Origin: Acetobacter sp. DsW_063
GTDB lineage: Bacteria > Pseudomonadota > Alphaproteobacteria > Acetobacterales > Acetobacteraceae
Assembly: GCF_002153745.1 (NCBI RefSeq)
Contig: NZ_JOPL01000005.1
Coordinates: 1-64,000 of the forward strand
Reading direction: 5' to 3'
DNA length: 64,000 bases
Numbering within the stretch: the stretch's first letter is position 1; each line of letters begins with the position of its first letter. The notes under the pieces were generated by a model, which did not search any database, was not told the origin of the DNA, and was given only the letters and a program-made list of their open reading frames with translations. Below are positions 8,020-15,670 of this stretch, piece by piece. Made by a program: the position numbers and the translations under genes.

Positions 8020-9770
8020 GCAGCTCGGCAAGGCGCGCGGAGCGTTCTACAGCCGACCAGTGGGCGGCGGTTCCTCTGACGACGGAGACCGCGCCGATCG
8101 ACGATGTCGCGGCGATGAAGCGTATTCTGGCCGTATGGCGGCCGCACGCGCCGCGCCTGTTTGTCGGGCTTCTGCTTTCCGTGCTGGCGGTTCTGGCCGG
8201 CCTCGCAATGATGAGCGGCGCGGGACTTCGGCTTGCGGGAGCTGTGCTCGGGGCCGTCGTCGTCACGACCGCCGCCCTGCGGCTCGTCGGCGGCGGTCGT
8301 GTGCTGCTGCGGTATAGCGAGCGGCTATACGCCCACGACGCCATGTTCCGCGCGCTGGCGACGCTGCGCGTCTGGTTCTTCCGTTCTCTTGCAAGCGGCG
8401 CAGGGGCGGGCCTCGGGTTTCGCCGGGCGGGGGATCTGCTGTCGCGTCTGGTTTCTGACGTGGAAGCGCTGGACGGCTTGTATCTGCGGCTGCTGCTCCC
8501 TCTTGCGGGCGCCTGCATCTCTCTCCCTGTATTGCTGATCGCCCTTGCGCGGGCGAACGGGTTGCTTGCCGCGCTGGTTGGCGCGCTGTTCGTTATCGCG
8601 GCGTTTCTCGCGCCTGCGTTGGCCGCTCGATTGAGCCGGGAGTCCGGTGACGGGCTGCTGCGTGCCTTGGCTGCGTTGCGGATTGACGCGCTCGATCTGA
8701 TCGGCGGCATGCGCGAAATTCGGGCCTTTGGCGCTGGCGGCAGGATGCTGGAGCGTGTGCAGGAGGCGAATGACACGCTGGTCGGTCGTCAGACACGGCT
8801 GGCCGCACGCATGGCCCTCGTCGGCGGCGTCTCGCAGCTTTGCACGCAACTGGCCATATTGTTTCTGCTGGCCGCCATTGTGGGCGCCGGGTTTGTGCGG
8901 ATACCGGCGGTCGAGGGTGTTGGCTTGCTGTTTCTGACACTGACGGCGTTCGAGGGCGTGGCGGGCCTGACCCGTGCGGGCATGCTGGCGGGCGCCATGG
9001 GTGCGGCAGCGTCGCGCGTGGTGTCGGCTGCGGGCGTTTCGACCACCGAGGAGTTGTCCGCCGGATCGGCGGAGACGCCTTCCCAGACAACACTTCCGAC
9101 GCATTTCGACATCAGGTTCGAGGCGATCGGTTTTCGCTGGGCTTCGAACCGAGCTCCCGTGTTCGAAGAGTTTTCTCTAGATATCGTTGAGGGCAGCCGG
9201 GTCGCTTTGCTTGGGGCGTCCGGTGCGGGCAAATCCACGTTGTCGGCGTTGCTTCTCAAGGCCGTGCGACCGCAGAGCGGACGCGTGCTGCTTGGCGGCG
9301 TCGATATCGCGACGATCCCGGATGAGTGGTTGCGCCGCCGGGTCGCGTGGCTGTCGCAGGCGACACACCTGTTCGACGACACCATTCGCAGCAACCTGCT
9401 GTTGTCGAACCCTGACGCGTCCGAGACGGCGCTCTGGCGCGCTCTGGACGCCGCCGCTATCGGCGATTTCGTGCGCGCTCTTCCGGAAAGGCTGGACACC
9501 TGGCTCGGCGAGGGCGGGGTCAAGGTTTCCGGCGGGCAGGGACGTCGCATCGCGTTGGCGCGAACGCTGCTCGCCGACGCGCCGATTCTTGTGCTGGACG
9601 AGCCGACAACCGGGCTGGACGCGACTGTCGAGCAGGAGTTTTTGACGACGCTCAACACCGTCGCCGCGCATCGGACAGTGCTCCTGATCGCCCATCGTCT
9701 GACAGGGGTTGAGGAACTGGATCGGGTGTGGAGAATTTCGGGCGGAGAGGCGACGGCGGCCACCGCCTGA
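8016..9770 (+). CDS. cydC: CydC, thiol-reductant ABC exporter subunit
   Basis: Partner of CydD, also a fused membrane plus ATPase protein (584 residues). Hydrophobic segments fill residues about 45-340. Walker A GASGAGKST is near residue 399, the signature VSGGQGRR near 503 and Walker B LVLDEPTTGLD near 527. The start codon overlaps the cydD stop (ATGA), so the two are translationally coupled and made in equal amounts. The order cydD-cydC is the usual one. The substrate is known from the family only and cannot be read from the sequence. Confidence 0.9.
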   Translation: MSSSARRAERSTADQWAAVPLTTETAPIDDVAAMKRILAVWRPHAPRLFVGLLLSVLAVLAGLAMMSGAGLRLAGAVLGAVVVTTAALRLVGGGRVLLRYSERLYAHDAMFRALATLRVWFFRSLASGAGAGLGFRRAGDLLSRLVSDVEALDGLYLRLLLPLAGACISLPVLLIALARANGLLAALVGALFVIAAFLAPALAARLSRESGDGLLRALAALRIDALDLIGGMREIRAFGAGGRMLERVQEANDTLVGRQTRLAARMALVGGVSQLCTQLAILFLLAAIVGAGFVRIPAVEGVGLLFLTLTAFEGVAGLTRAGMLAGAMGAAASRVVSAAGVSTTEELSAGSAETPSQTTLPTHFDIRFEAIGFRWASNRAPVFEEFSLDIVEGSRVALLGASGAGKSTLSALLLKAVRPQSGRVLLGGVDIATIPDEWLRRRVAWLSQATHLFDDTIRSNLLLSNPDASETALWRALDAAAIGDFVRALPERLDTWLGEGGVKVSGGQGRRIALARTLLADAPILVLDEPTTGLDATVEQEFLTTLNTVAAHRTVLLIAHRLTGVEELDRVWRISGGEATAATA

Positions 9771-9812
9771 GCGCCCAGGAAGTTCTGCGCAGTTGACGGG
9801 GCCCGACCGATG

Positions 9813-9863
9813 GGGGCACGAAATATTTTTCAGGTTCGTGTCCCGGAATATCCTGATCGGGAC
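9813..9863 (+). other. Two overlapping, mutually exclusive hairpins
   Basis: Hairpin A pairs 9813-9822 with 9835-9844 (10 bp with one G-U pair). Hairpin B pairs GTCCCG 9840-9845 with CGGGAC 9858-9863. They share 9840-9844, so only one can form. A run of six T follows at 9874-9879, shortly before the lipoprotein start. This could be the cydC terminator or an attenuator. Confidence 0.4.
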
Positions 9864-9893
9864 GACGATTCGCGTTTTTTCGGAGTTCGCCTG

Positions 9894-10268
9894 ATGCGCC
9901 GCCTGTTTCCTGTCTTAGCTCTTTGCCTGCTCGCCGGTTGCACCACGGGACCTGGGCGAAAATATGTCGTGTTTTTCAGCGAAAGCTCGACGACGCTCGA
10001 TGACGCGTCAAAGAACGTGATTTCGGAGGCCGCTGCGATGGCGGCGAAGTATCCTCAGGCCGACGTGCGCGTTGAGGGGTACGCCCGCGCCAACGGCGAC
10101 CTTTCCGCCGACTCTGCATTGGCGATCGACCGCGCCAAGCTCGTCGCGCAGCAACTCTCCGACGATGGCGTCGCGGCGAGTCGCATCTCTCAGCACCCGC
10201 GCGCGCCCTCCAACGCGGATGGCACGGTCGGCGCTCGCCGCGTGGAGATCGAGTTCGTTTCACACTGA
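9894..10268 (+). CDS. Small OmpA-domain lipoprotein
   Basis: 124 residues. The signal peptide MRRLFPVLALCLLAGC ends in a lipobox (LAGC), so the protein should be lipid-anchored. The rest is a short OmpA-like peptidoglycan-binding fold: FFSESSTTLDDAS, then VRVEGYARANGDLSADSALAIDRAKLVAQQL, ending with GARRVEIEFVSH. The family role is tethering the outer membrane to peptidoglycan. The ATG at 9894 places the signal peptide at the N-terminus; an upstream in-frame ATG at 9810 would bury it. The gene lies between cydC and recQ, with no clear functional tie to either. Confidence 0.85.
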   Translation: MRRLFPVLALCLLAGCTTGPGRKYVVFFSESSTTLDDASKNVISEAAAMAAKYPQADVRVEGYARANGDLSADSALAIDRAKLVAQQLSDDGVAASRISQHPRAPSNADGTVGARRVEIEFVSH

Positions 10269-10341
10269 AGGCCGGGATGTTGGGAACGAACCCGTCAACG
10301 TACGCTCAAAGTTCGCTAACGTTGCAACTCGGACATTCAAC

Positions 10342-12318
10342 TTGTCCGGGCTGAAGGAAGCGCCGCCGGTTGAGGGTATTCCGGACGCGGATATTCCATA
10401 TGAGGATATCTCCTACGACGATATCTACGACCCGGCCGTTCCGGACGAAGAGAGCGGGAACCGCGCACCGTCCCTAGGGGGGCGGGATCGTTTCGTTGGC
10501 GCAGAGCCGATTGACGTCCTGAAGACCGTGTTCGGCTTTCCGGCCTTTCGCGGTCTACAAGGCGACGCTGTTGCGCGGGTGACGGCTGGCGCGGACACGC
10601 TGGTCCTGATGCCGACCGGCGGAGGCAAGAGCGTCTGCTACCAGATCCCCGCCCTGTGTCGTCGGGGCATGGGGCTTGTCGTATCGCCGCTGATTGCTTT
10701 GATGGACGATCAGGTCGCCGCCCTTCGGCAGCTTGGCGTCAACGCTGCGGCCCTGCATTCGGAGCTTGGCGAGGACGAGGCGTTCCAGATTCGCGCCGAT
10801 CTCGCGGACGGTCGTCTGGACATCCTCTACGTATCTCCCGAACGATTGCTTTCGCCCGGGACGCTCGACCGGCTAACGCGGCAGTCCATTTCGGTCATCG
10901 CAATCGACGAAGCTCATTGCATTTCCGCCTGGGGGCATGAGTTCCGTCCAGAGTACCGCGCCCTCGAAAGTCTGCCGCGTAATTTTCCCGGCGTGCCGCG
11001 CATCGCGCTGACCGCCACAGCTGATCCCCGCACCCGCGACGACATTCTCGCGGCGCTGGCGATGCCGCATGCTGAGGTCCTCTCGGCCAGTTTTCACCGA
11101 CCGAATTTGATAATCTCCGCACGCCCCAAGGGCGGCGAGACGAAGCAGCTCATCGCCGCGCTGGACAGGCGGCGCGGCGACGCGAGCATCGTCTATTGCG
11201 GCTCCCGCGCCCGAACGGAACGTACGGCTGCGACGTTGCGGGACAAGGGTTTCCCTGCCTGCGCTTACCATGCGGGGCTCTCTCCGCAGGAAAAGCGTGC
11301 GGCGTTGCATCGTTTTCGCTCTGGCGAACCGATTGTGATGGTCGCGACCATCGCTTTCGGCATGGGGATTGACCGTCCCGACGTGCGGGCGGTCGTTCAT
11401 CTCGACATGCCGTCCTCGGCGGAGGCTTATTACCAGCAGATCGGTCGCGCGGGTCGTGACGGCCTGCCGTCTGATACGCTGCTGCTTTATGGCGGGGAAG
11501 ACATGACCCGCGCGCGGTACTGGCTGGACCAGTCGGCGGCTCCCGAGAGCGAGAAGCGGGTGATGAGGGGGCGGCTGGAGGCGATGATCGCCCTGACCGA
11601 AACCACGTCTTGCCGCACGCGGGCGCTGCTGGCGTGTTTCGGGGAAGTTTTGCCCGAACCATGTGGCCATTGCGACAATTGCCGCTCTCCGGCGCCGACG
11701 TTCGACGGGACCGAGGCTGCGCGCAAGCTGCTGTCCGCCGTCTATCGCACCGGACAGCGGTTCGGCGCCCTTCACGTTATCTCTGTGTTGCGGGGCAAAG
11801 CGTCGGATTCCGCCAGTCGCAATGGCCATGACAAGTTATCGGTCTGGGGCATCGGCAAGGATGGCAGTGAGACGTTCTGGCGTGGCGTCGTGCGGCAGCT
11901 CATTGCACGCGGGGCCCTGCGGATGGGCGACGAACATGGCGGTCTGGCGTTGAATGACGAGGTCGCGCGTCCGATCCTGCGTGGCGATGAGTCTGTGATG
12001 TTGCGCGAAGACGCGATCGAAGCGGAGACCGCCGGCGGGCGCAAAGCGGAGCGCCGTAATGATTCCCCTGCGGACGACTTGCCAGAAGAGGCGCGTCGCA
12101 TTTTTGACGCCTTGAAGCTGTGGCGCCGGGCGGAGGCGCGCGAACAGGAGATTCCTCCCTACGTGATCTTCCACGACGCGACGTTGCGCGACATCGCATT
12201 GGAGCAGCCCGGCTCGCTTGCGGAGCTGGGGCGCGTGAAAGGCGTCGGCGGCTCCAAGCTGGATCGCTATGGAGAGGCCGTGTTGCGCACCTTGCTGGAT
12301 GTGGGGCGCGCGGCGTGA
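10342..12318 (+). CDS. recQ: RecQ ATP-dependent DNA helicase
   Basis: 3'-5' superfamily 2 helicase for recombination and fork repair. It shows FGFPAFRGLQGDAV (Q-motif region), Walker A PTGGGKS near residue 90, DEAHCISAWGH near 188, the helicase C domain with QIGRAGRDG, four zinc-binding cysteines around PEPCGHCDNC, a winged-helix part and a C-terminal HRDC domain. The start is uncertain. No ATG lies between the end of the lipoprotein gene and the helicase core, so TTG 10342 is chosen (658 residues). Earlier ATGs at 10165 and 10219 lie inside the lipoprotein gene. The N-terminal extension is acidic and repetitive. It overlaps glpR by GTGA. Confidence 0.92.
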   Translation: MSGLKEAPPVEGIPDADIPYEDISYDDIYDPAVPDEESGNRAPSLGGRDRFVGAEPIDVLKTVFGFPAFRGLQGDAVARVTAGADTLVLMPTGGGKSVCYQIPALCRRGMGLVVSPLIALMDDQVAALRQLGVNAAALHSELGEDEAFQIRADLADGRLDILYVSPERLLSPGTLDRLTRQSISVIAIDEAHCISAWGHEFRPEYRALESLPRNFPGVPRIALTATADPRTRDDILAALAMPHAEVLSASFHRPNLIISARPKGGETKQLIAALDRRRGDASIVYCGSRARTERTAATLRDKGFPACAYHAGLSPQEKRAALHRFRSGEPIVMVATIAFGMGIDRPDVRAVVHLDMPSSAEAYYQQIGRAGRDGLPSDTLLLYGGEDMTRARYWLDQSAAPESEKRVMRGRLEAMIALTETTSCRTRALLACFGEVLPEPCGHCDNCRSPAPTFDGTEAARKLLSAVYRTGQRFGALHVISVLRGKASDSASRNGHDKLSVWGIGKDGSETFWRGVVRQLIARGALRMGDEHGGLALNDEVARPILRGDESVMLREDAIEAETAGGRKAERRNDSPADDLPEEARRIFDALKLWRRAEAREQEIPPYVIFHDATLRDIALEQPGSLAELGRVKGVGGSKLDRYGEAVLRTLLDVGRAA

Positions 12319-13118
12319 TCGGCGTTACGGGCGAGGACGGACCGTCCGCCCGGCTGATGGAGATCGCGACGCTTGTCCGCAAGCAAGGCTATGTCGCGAA
12401 CGAAGATTTGGCGCGGACATTTGGCGTCGCCGTACAGACGATCCGGCGCGACATCCGTCGTCTGGCCGATGCGGGGGAGGTCGTGCGCCATCACGGCGGG
12501 GCCAGCGCGCCGTCCTCCGTCGAGAACATCGCCTATTCCGAACGGCAGATTCTCAATCACCGGGAGAAGGAGGCGATCGGCCGCCGCGCCGCCGCTGAAA
12601 TTCCGGACGGGGCCTCGCTGTTCATCAATATAGGCACCACGACGGAAGCCTTCGCGCGCTCGCTGATCGGGCGGCGGGGGCTGCGGGTCATCACGAACAA
12701 TCTTCACGTCGCCTCTTTGCTCGCTGGAGGAGACGGGTGCCGCGTCGTTGTGGCGGGTGGGGCTGTCAGAGTGCGTGACGGCGGCATTCTCGGGTTGTCG
12801 GCGCAATCGATGTTGGAGCAGTACCGGGCCGATTACGGCGTGATCGGAATAAGCGGCATCGATGACGACGGGACGCTACTGGATTTCGATCCGGAGGAAA
12901 TACTGGCTTCGCAGACGATTCGCCGGCACTCGCGGCGTGTTTTCCTGTTGGCCGACCATGCCAAGTTCGCACGTCGACCGCTCGTGCGCGCCGGCCATAT
13001 CAATGAAGCTACAGCTTTCTTCACCGATGCGCCGCCTCCGACCCGCATTCGCGACATGCTGACGGCGAGCGGGGTGGGGTTGCATGTGGTCGATACGAAT
13101 GTTCGGAAACGAACATAG
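12315..13118 (+). CDS. glpR: GlpR, DeoR-family repressor of glycerol genes
   Basis: DeoR-type repressor that releases DNA when it binds glycerol 3-phosphate. The N-terminal helix-turn-helix is seen in NEDLARTFGVAVQTIRRDIRRL. The C-terminal sugar-phosphate sensor domain has FINIGTTTEAFARSL and YGVIGISGIDDDGTLLDFD. The GTG at 12315 overlaps the recQ stop. The in-frame ATG at 12357 would give 253 residues, closer to the E. coli length, so the start is open. A near-consensus GlpR operator spans its stop codon, so it probably represses glpDFK and perhaps reads its own 3' end. The neighbourhood glpD-glpF-glpK makes the substrate assignment firm. Confidence 0.93.
   Translation: MIGVTGEDGPSARLMEIATLVRKQGYVANEDLARTFGVAVQTIRRDIRRLADAGEVVRHHGGASAPSSVENIAYSERQILNHREKEAIGRRAAAEIPDGASLFINIGTTTEAFARSLIGRRGLRVITNNLHVASLLAGGDGCRVVVAGGAVRVRDGGILGLSAQSMLEQYRADYGVIGISGIDDDGTLLDFDPEEILASQTIRRHSRRVFLLADHAKFARRPLVRAGHINEATAFFTDAPPPTRIRDMLTASGVGLHVVDTNVRKRT
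13098..13117. promoter_or_regulatory. GlpR operator O1
   Basis: AATGTTCGGAAACGAACATA is a palindrome (ATGTTCG, 4 bases, CGAACAT). It agrees at 18 of 20 positions with the E. coli GlpR consensus WATGTTCGWTAWCGAACATW. It overlaps the last codons and stop of glpR. Confidence 0.75.
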
Positions 13119-13126
13119 TGCTGTGA

Positions 13127-13222
13127 CGTAATAATGATGACGAGGTATGGTTCTTGGGTATAGGGAACCATTGCTAAGTGTCGCCATGTTCGGATACGAA
13201 TGTGCGGCGTCATCATCTTACG
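13127..13222 (+). repeat. Nested inverted repeats in the glpD leader
   Basis: Outer arms: 13127-13142 (CGTAATAATGATGACG) against 13208-13222 (CGTCATCATCTTACG), complementary with one small bulge. Inner arms: ATGGTTC 13147-13153 against GAACCAT 13165-13171. The outer right arm ends just before the glpD ribosome site. The structure could be an RNA hairpin or further operator sequence. Confidence 0.5.
13185..13204. promoter_or_regulatory. GlpR operator O2 (weaker)
   Basis: CATGTTCGGATACGAATGTG keeps the ATGTTCG half-site and the CGAA of the second half, with the right arm degenerate. It lies 81 bases downstream of O1 (centre to centre about 87) and 34 bases before the glpD start. The pair would allow two-site repression. 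Confidence 0.5.
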
Positions 13223-13237
13223 GACGAGGTGCGAGGT

Positions 13238-14758
13238 ATGGTCGCTCAGGAACAGAAGTCGTCGCATGTCTTCGACCTGTTGGTCGTCGGCGGCGGCGTG
13301 AACGGGGCGGGCATTGCGCGCGACGCAAGCGGGCGCGGCGCCTCGGTGCTTCTCGTCGAACAGGACGATCTGGCGAACTACACGTCCTCTTCGTCCACGA
13401 AGCTGATCCATGGCGGCCTGCGCTATCTGGAATATTACGAATTCCGCCTTGTGCGCGAGGCGCTGATAGAGCGTGACCGCCTGCTGGCGATCGCGCCGCA
13501 TATCATGTGGCCGCTGCGTTTTGTCCTGCCGCACTCGAAGTTGGTGCGCCCGGCCTGGATGCTGCGCGCCGGATTGTTCCTTTACGATCACCTCGCGCCT
13601 CACATGAAGCTGCCGAAATCACGCGGCATCGATTTGCGGAATCACTCTGCGGGCAAGCCGCTGAAGTCTGAATACTCCAAGGCGTTCGTCTATTCGGATG
13701 GTTGGGTCGAAGACAGCCGCCTTGTCGTCCTGAATGCGATGGATGCTGCGGCGCGGGGCGCAGACGTCCGCGTTCGCACGCGCCTTGTCTCGGCCAAGCG
13801 GGTCGATGGCGTGTGGGAAGCGCAGATCGAAGACAAGCGTTCGGGCGAGACGAGCACCGTTCGCGCCCGTGCGATGGTCAACGCGGCGGGGCCGTGGGTT
13901 GCGCGCCTGCTGTCCGACGAACTTGCCGTGCCGCACTCGAAGTCGGTCCGACTGGTCAAGGGCAGCCATATTGTCGTTCCTCGCGTATTCGAGGGACCGC
14001 AGTGCTATATTTTCCAAAACCCCGACAAGCGCATTGTCTTCGCTATCCCGTATGAGCGGAAATTCACGTTGATCGGCACGACGGACGAAGCGTGGGGCGA
14101 GGCTCCGGGACGCGTGGACATTTCGCCTGAAGAGGTCTCGTATCTCTGTGAGAGCGTGAACCGCTATTTCGAAAAGCCGGTTTCTCCGTCCGACGTCGTG
14201 TGGTCCTACGCTGGCCTGCGTCCGCTTTACGACGACGCTGCGGCCAATGCTTCCGCCGTGACGCGCGATTACGTGCTCGATCTCGATACGACGGGCGGCG
14301 CGCCGCTGCTGTCGATCTTCGGCGGCAAGATTACGACGTATCGCAAGCTGGCCGAGCACGCGATCGAGAAGCTGATCCCGGAGATGCCGATTCTCGCTGG
14401 CCGATCCTGGACGGCGGATGCGGCTCTGCCAGGCGGAGATCTCGGCGTCGGCGGATTTGAGGCGGCCCTGAAGCGCCTGCGCGACGCCGCGCCGTTCCTG
14501 TCGTTGACGCATGCGTGGCGTCTGACGCGGGCCTATGGTTCGCGCGCCTACGACGTTGTAGGCGCGGCCAGAACACTGGAGGATATGGGAGAGAATTTCG
14601 GCGCTGATCTTACCGCGCGGGAGGTCGATTATCTGATCGACAACGAGTGGGCGGTCACGGCGGAGGACGTGCTCTGGCGTCGCAGCAAGTTGGGCTTGCA
14701 TATGACGCAGGAACAGAGGACGGAGGTGGAGAGGTATATCGCCGATCGCCAACATTAA
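13238..14758 (+). CDS. glpD: Aerobic glycerol-3-phosphate dehydrogenase
   Basis: FAD flavoenzyme at the inner membrane that oxidises sn-glycerol 3-phosphate to dihydroxyacetone phosphate and feeds electrons to ubiquinone. The N-terminal FAD-binding fold is seen in DLLVVGGGVNGAGIARDASGRGA. The family signature SSSTKLIHGGLRYLE is intact. At 506 residues it matches E. coli GlpD. The ATG at 13238 is chosen because GCGAGG lies a few bases upstream and the FAD motif then begins near residue 12; an earlier frame opening at 13178 has no support. It is second in the glpR-D-F-K set and controlled by the two operator-like sites upstream. Confidence 0.96.
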   Translation: MVAQEQKSSHVFDLLVVGGGVNGAGIARDASGRGASVLLVEQDDLANYTSSSSTKLIHGGLRYLEYYEFRLVREALIERDRLLAIAPHIMWPLRFVLPHSKLVRPAWMLRAGLFLYDHLAPHMKLPKSRGIDLRNHSAGKPLKSEYSKAFVYSDGWVEDSRLVVLNAMDAAARGADVRVRTRLVSAKRVDGVWEAQIEDKRSGETSTVRARAMVNAAGPWVARLLSDELAVPHSKSVRLVKGSHIVVPRVFEGPQCYIFQNPDKRIVFAIPYERKFTLIGTTDEAWGEAPGRVDISPEEVSYLCESVNRYFEKPVSPSDVVWSYAGLRPLYDDAAANASAVTRDYVLDLDTTGGAPLLSIFGGKITTYRKLAEHAIEKLIPEMPILAGRSWTADAALPGGDLGVGGFEAALKRLRDAAPFLSLTHAWRLTRAYGSRAYDVVGAARTLEDMGENFGADLTAREVDYLIDNEWAVTAEDVLWRRSKLGLHMTQEQRTEVERYIADRQH

Positions 14759-14759
14759 A

Positions 14760-14774
14760 CCGGCGTCCCGCCGG
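14760..14774 (+). terminator. Hairpin between glpD and glpF
   Basis: CCGGCG-TCC-CGCCGG forms a tight 6 bp stem right after the glpD stop. There is no T-run, so it is more likely an mRNA-processing or partial-attenuation element than a full terminator. Confidence 0.35.
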
Positions 14775-14829
14775 GTGTTGCGTCGTCGTTCAAGGTTTCC
14801 GAAACAAAATAATGAAAAGCGGACCTGTC

Positions 14830-15624
14830 ATGAGCGAACAGAAGAAGTATCTGGGAGAGTTGATCGCCGAGTGTGTGGCGGTCTTTATCATCATCCTTTT
14901 CGGCGATTCAGTCGCCGCAATGTACAGCCTGTATGACCCAAGCCCGTACAAGACCGCCTACTGGGGCGTATGCATCGTCTGGGGCCTTGGCGTCACGGTT
15001 GCAATTTACGCCACCGGTGCAGTGTCCGGCACGCACGCGAACCCGGCCGTAACGGTCGCTCTGGCGACCTATCGTGGTTTCCCATGGCGTAAAGTCGCTC
15101 CCTACATCGTGGCGCAGGTGATCGGCGGCTTTATCGGGGCTGCGGTCGTATACGCGCTGTTCGCTCCGGTCATCGAGCACTTTGCCGCGGCGCAGCATCT
15201 CGACTTCATGCATGACGGAGCTGCCGCAGGCGTGTTCTTCACCCATCCGGGTGATTACGTGACGCCGATGCATTCGTTCTTCGTGCAGATTGTGCTTACT
15301 GGCATTCTGGTGTTCGGTATTTTCGCGATTACCTGCGAGTTCAACACCATGGCCCCACAGGCCAATGCGGGCGCGCTGATCATTGGCCTGCTGGTCGCGA
15401 TCATTGGTGCCTCCGCCGGTTACCTTGACGCGTGGGCGATCAACCCTGCTCGTGACTTCGGTCCGCGTCTGTTCTGCTACCTCGCTGGTTGGGGCCCCTC
15501 GGCGATCCCCTCTCCCGGCAATTACTGGTGGGTGCCTATCGCCGGGCCGCTGATCGGCGGTCTGGTCGGCGCCGGACTTTACCAGTCGCTTCTGAAACCC
15601 TTCATGCCTCGCCCGGTCGCGTGA
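14830..15624 (+). CDS. glpF: GlpF, glycerol uptake facilitator (aquaglyceroporin)
   Basis: Inner-membrane channel of the MIP family that lets glycerol diffuse in. Six hydrophobic helices and the two half-helix NPA boxes are seen, HANPAVT and INPARDFGP. The aspartate after the second box (NPARD) is typical of glycerol-conducting members, which separates it from water-only aquaporins. The ATG at 14830 has AAGCGGA upstream; ATG 14812 is also in frame but lacks a ribosome site. The protein is 264 residues. It lies between glpD and glpK and so provides the substrate for GlpK. Confidence 0.94.
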   Translation: MSEQKKYLGELIAECVAVFIIILFGDSVAAMYSLYDPSPYKTAYWGVCIVWGLGVTVAIYATGAVSGTHANPAVTVALATYRGFPWRKVAPYIVAQVIGGFIGAAVVYALFAPVIEHFAAAQHLDFMHDGAAAGVFFTHPGDYVTPMHSFFVQIVLTGILVFGIFAITCEFNTMAPQANAGALIIGLLVAIIGASAGYLDAWAINPARDFGPRLFCYLAGWGPSAIPSPGNYWWVPIAGPLIGGLVGAGLYQSLLKPFMPRPVA

Positions 15625-15670
15625 TCGGCGAGCAGCCGAACCGTCTCTGAGACCCAAAGGAGTTGAAAAG

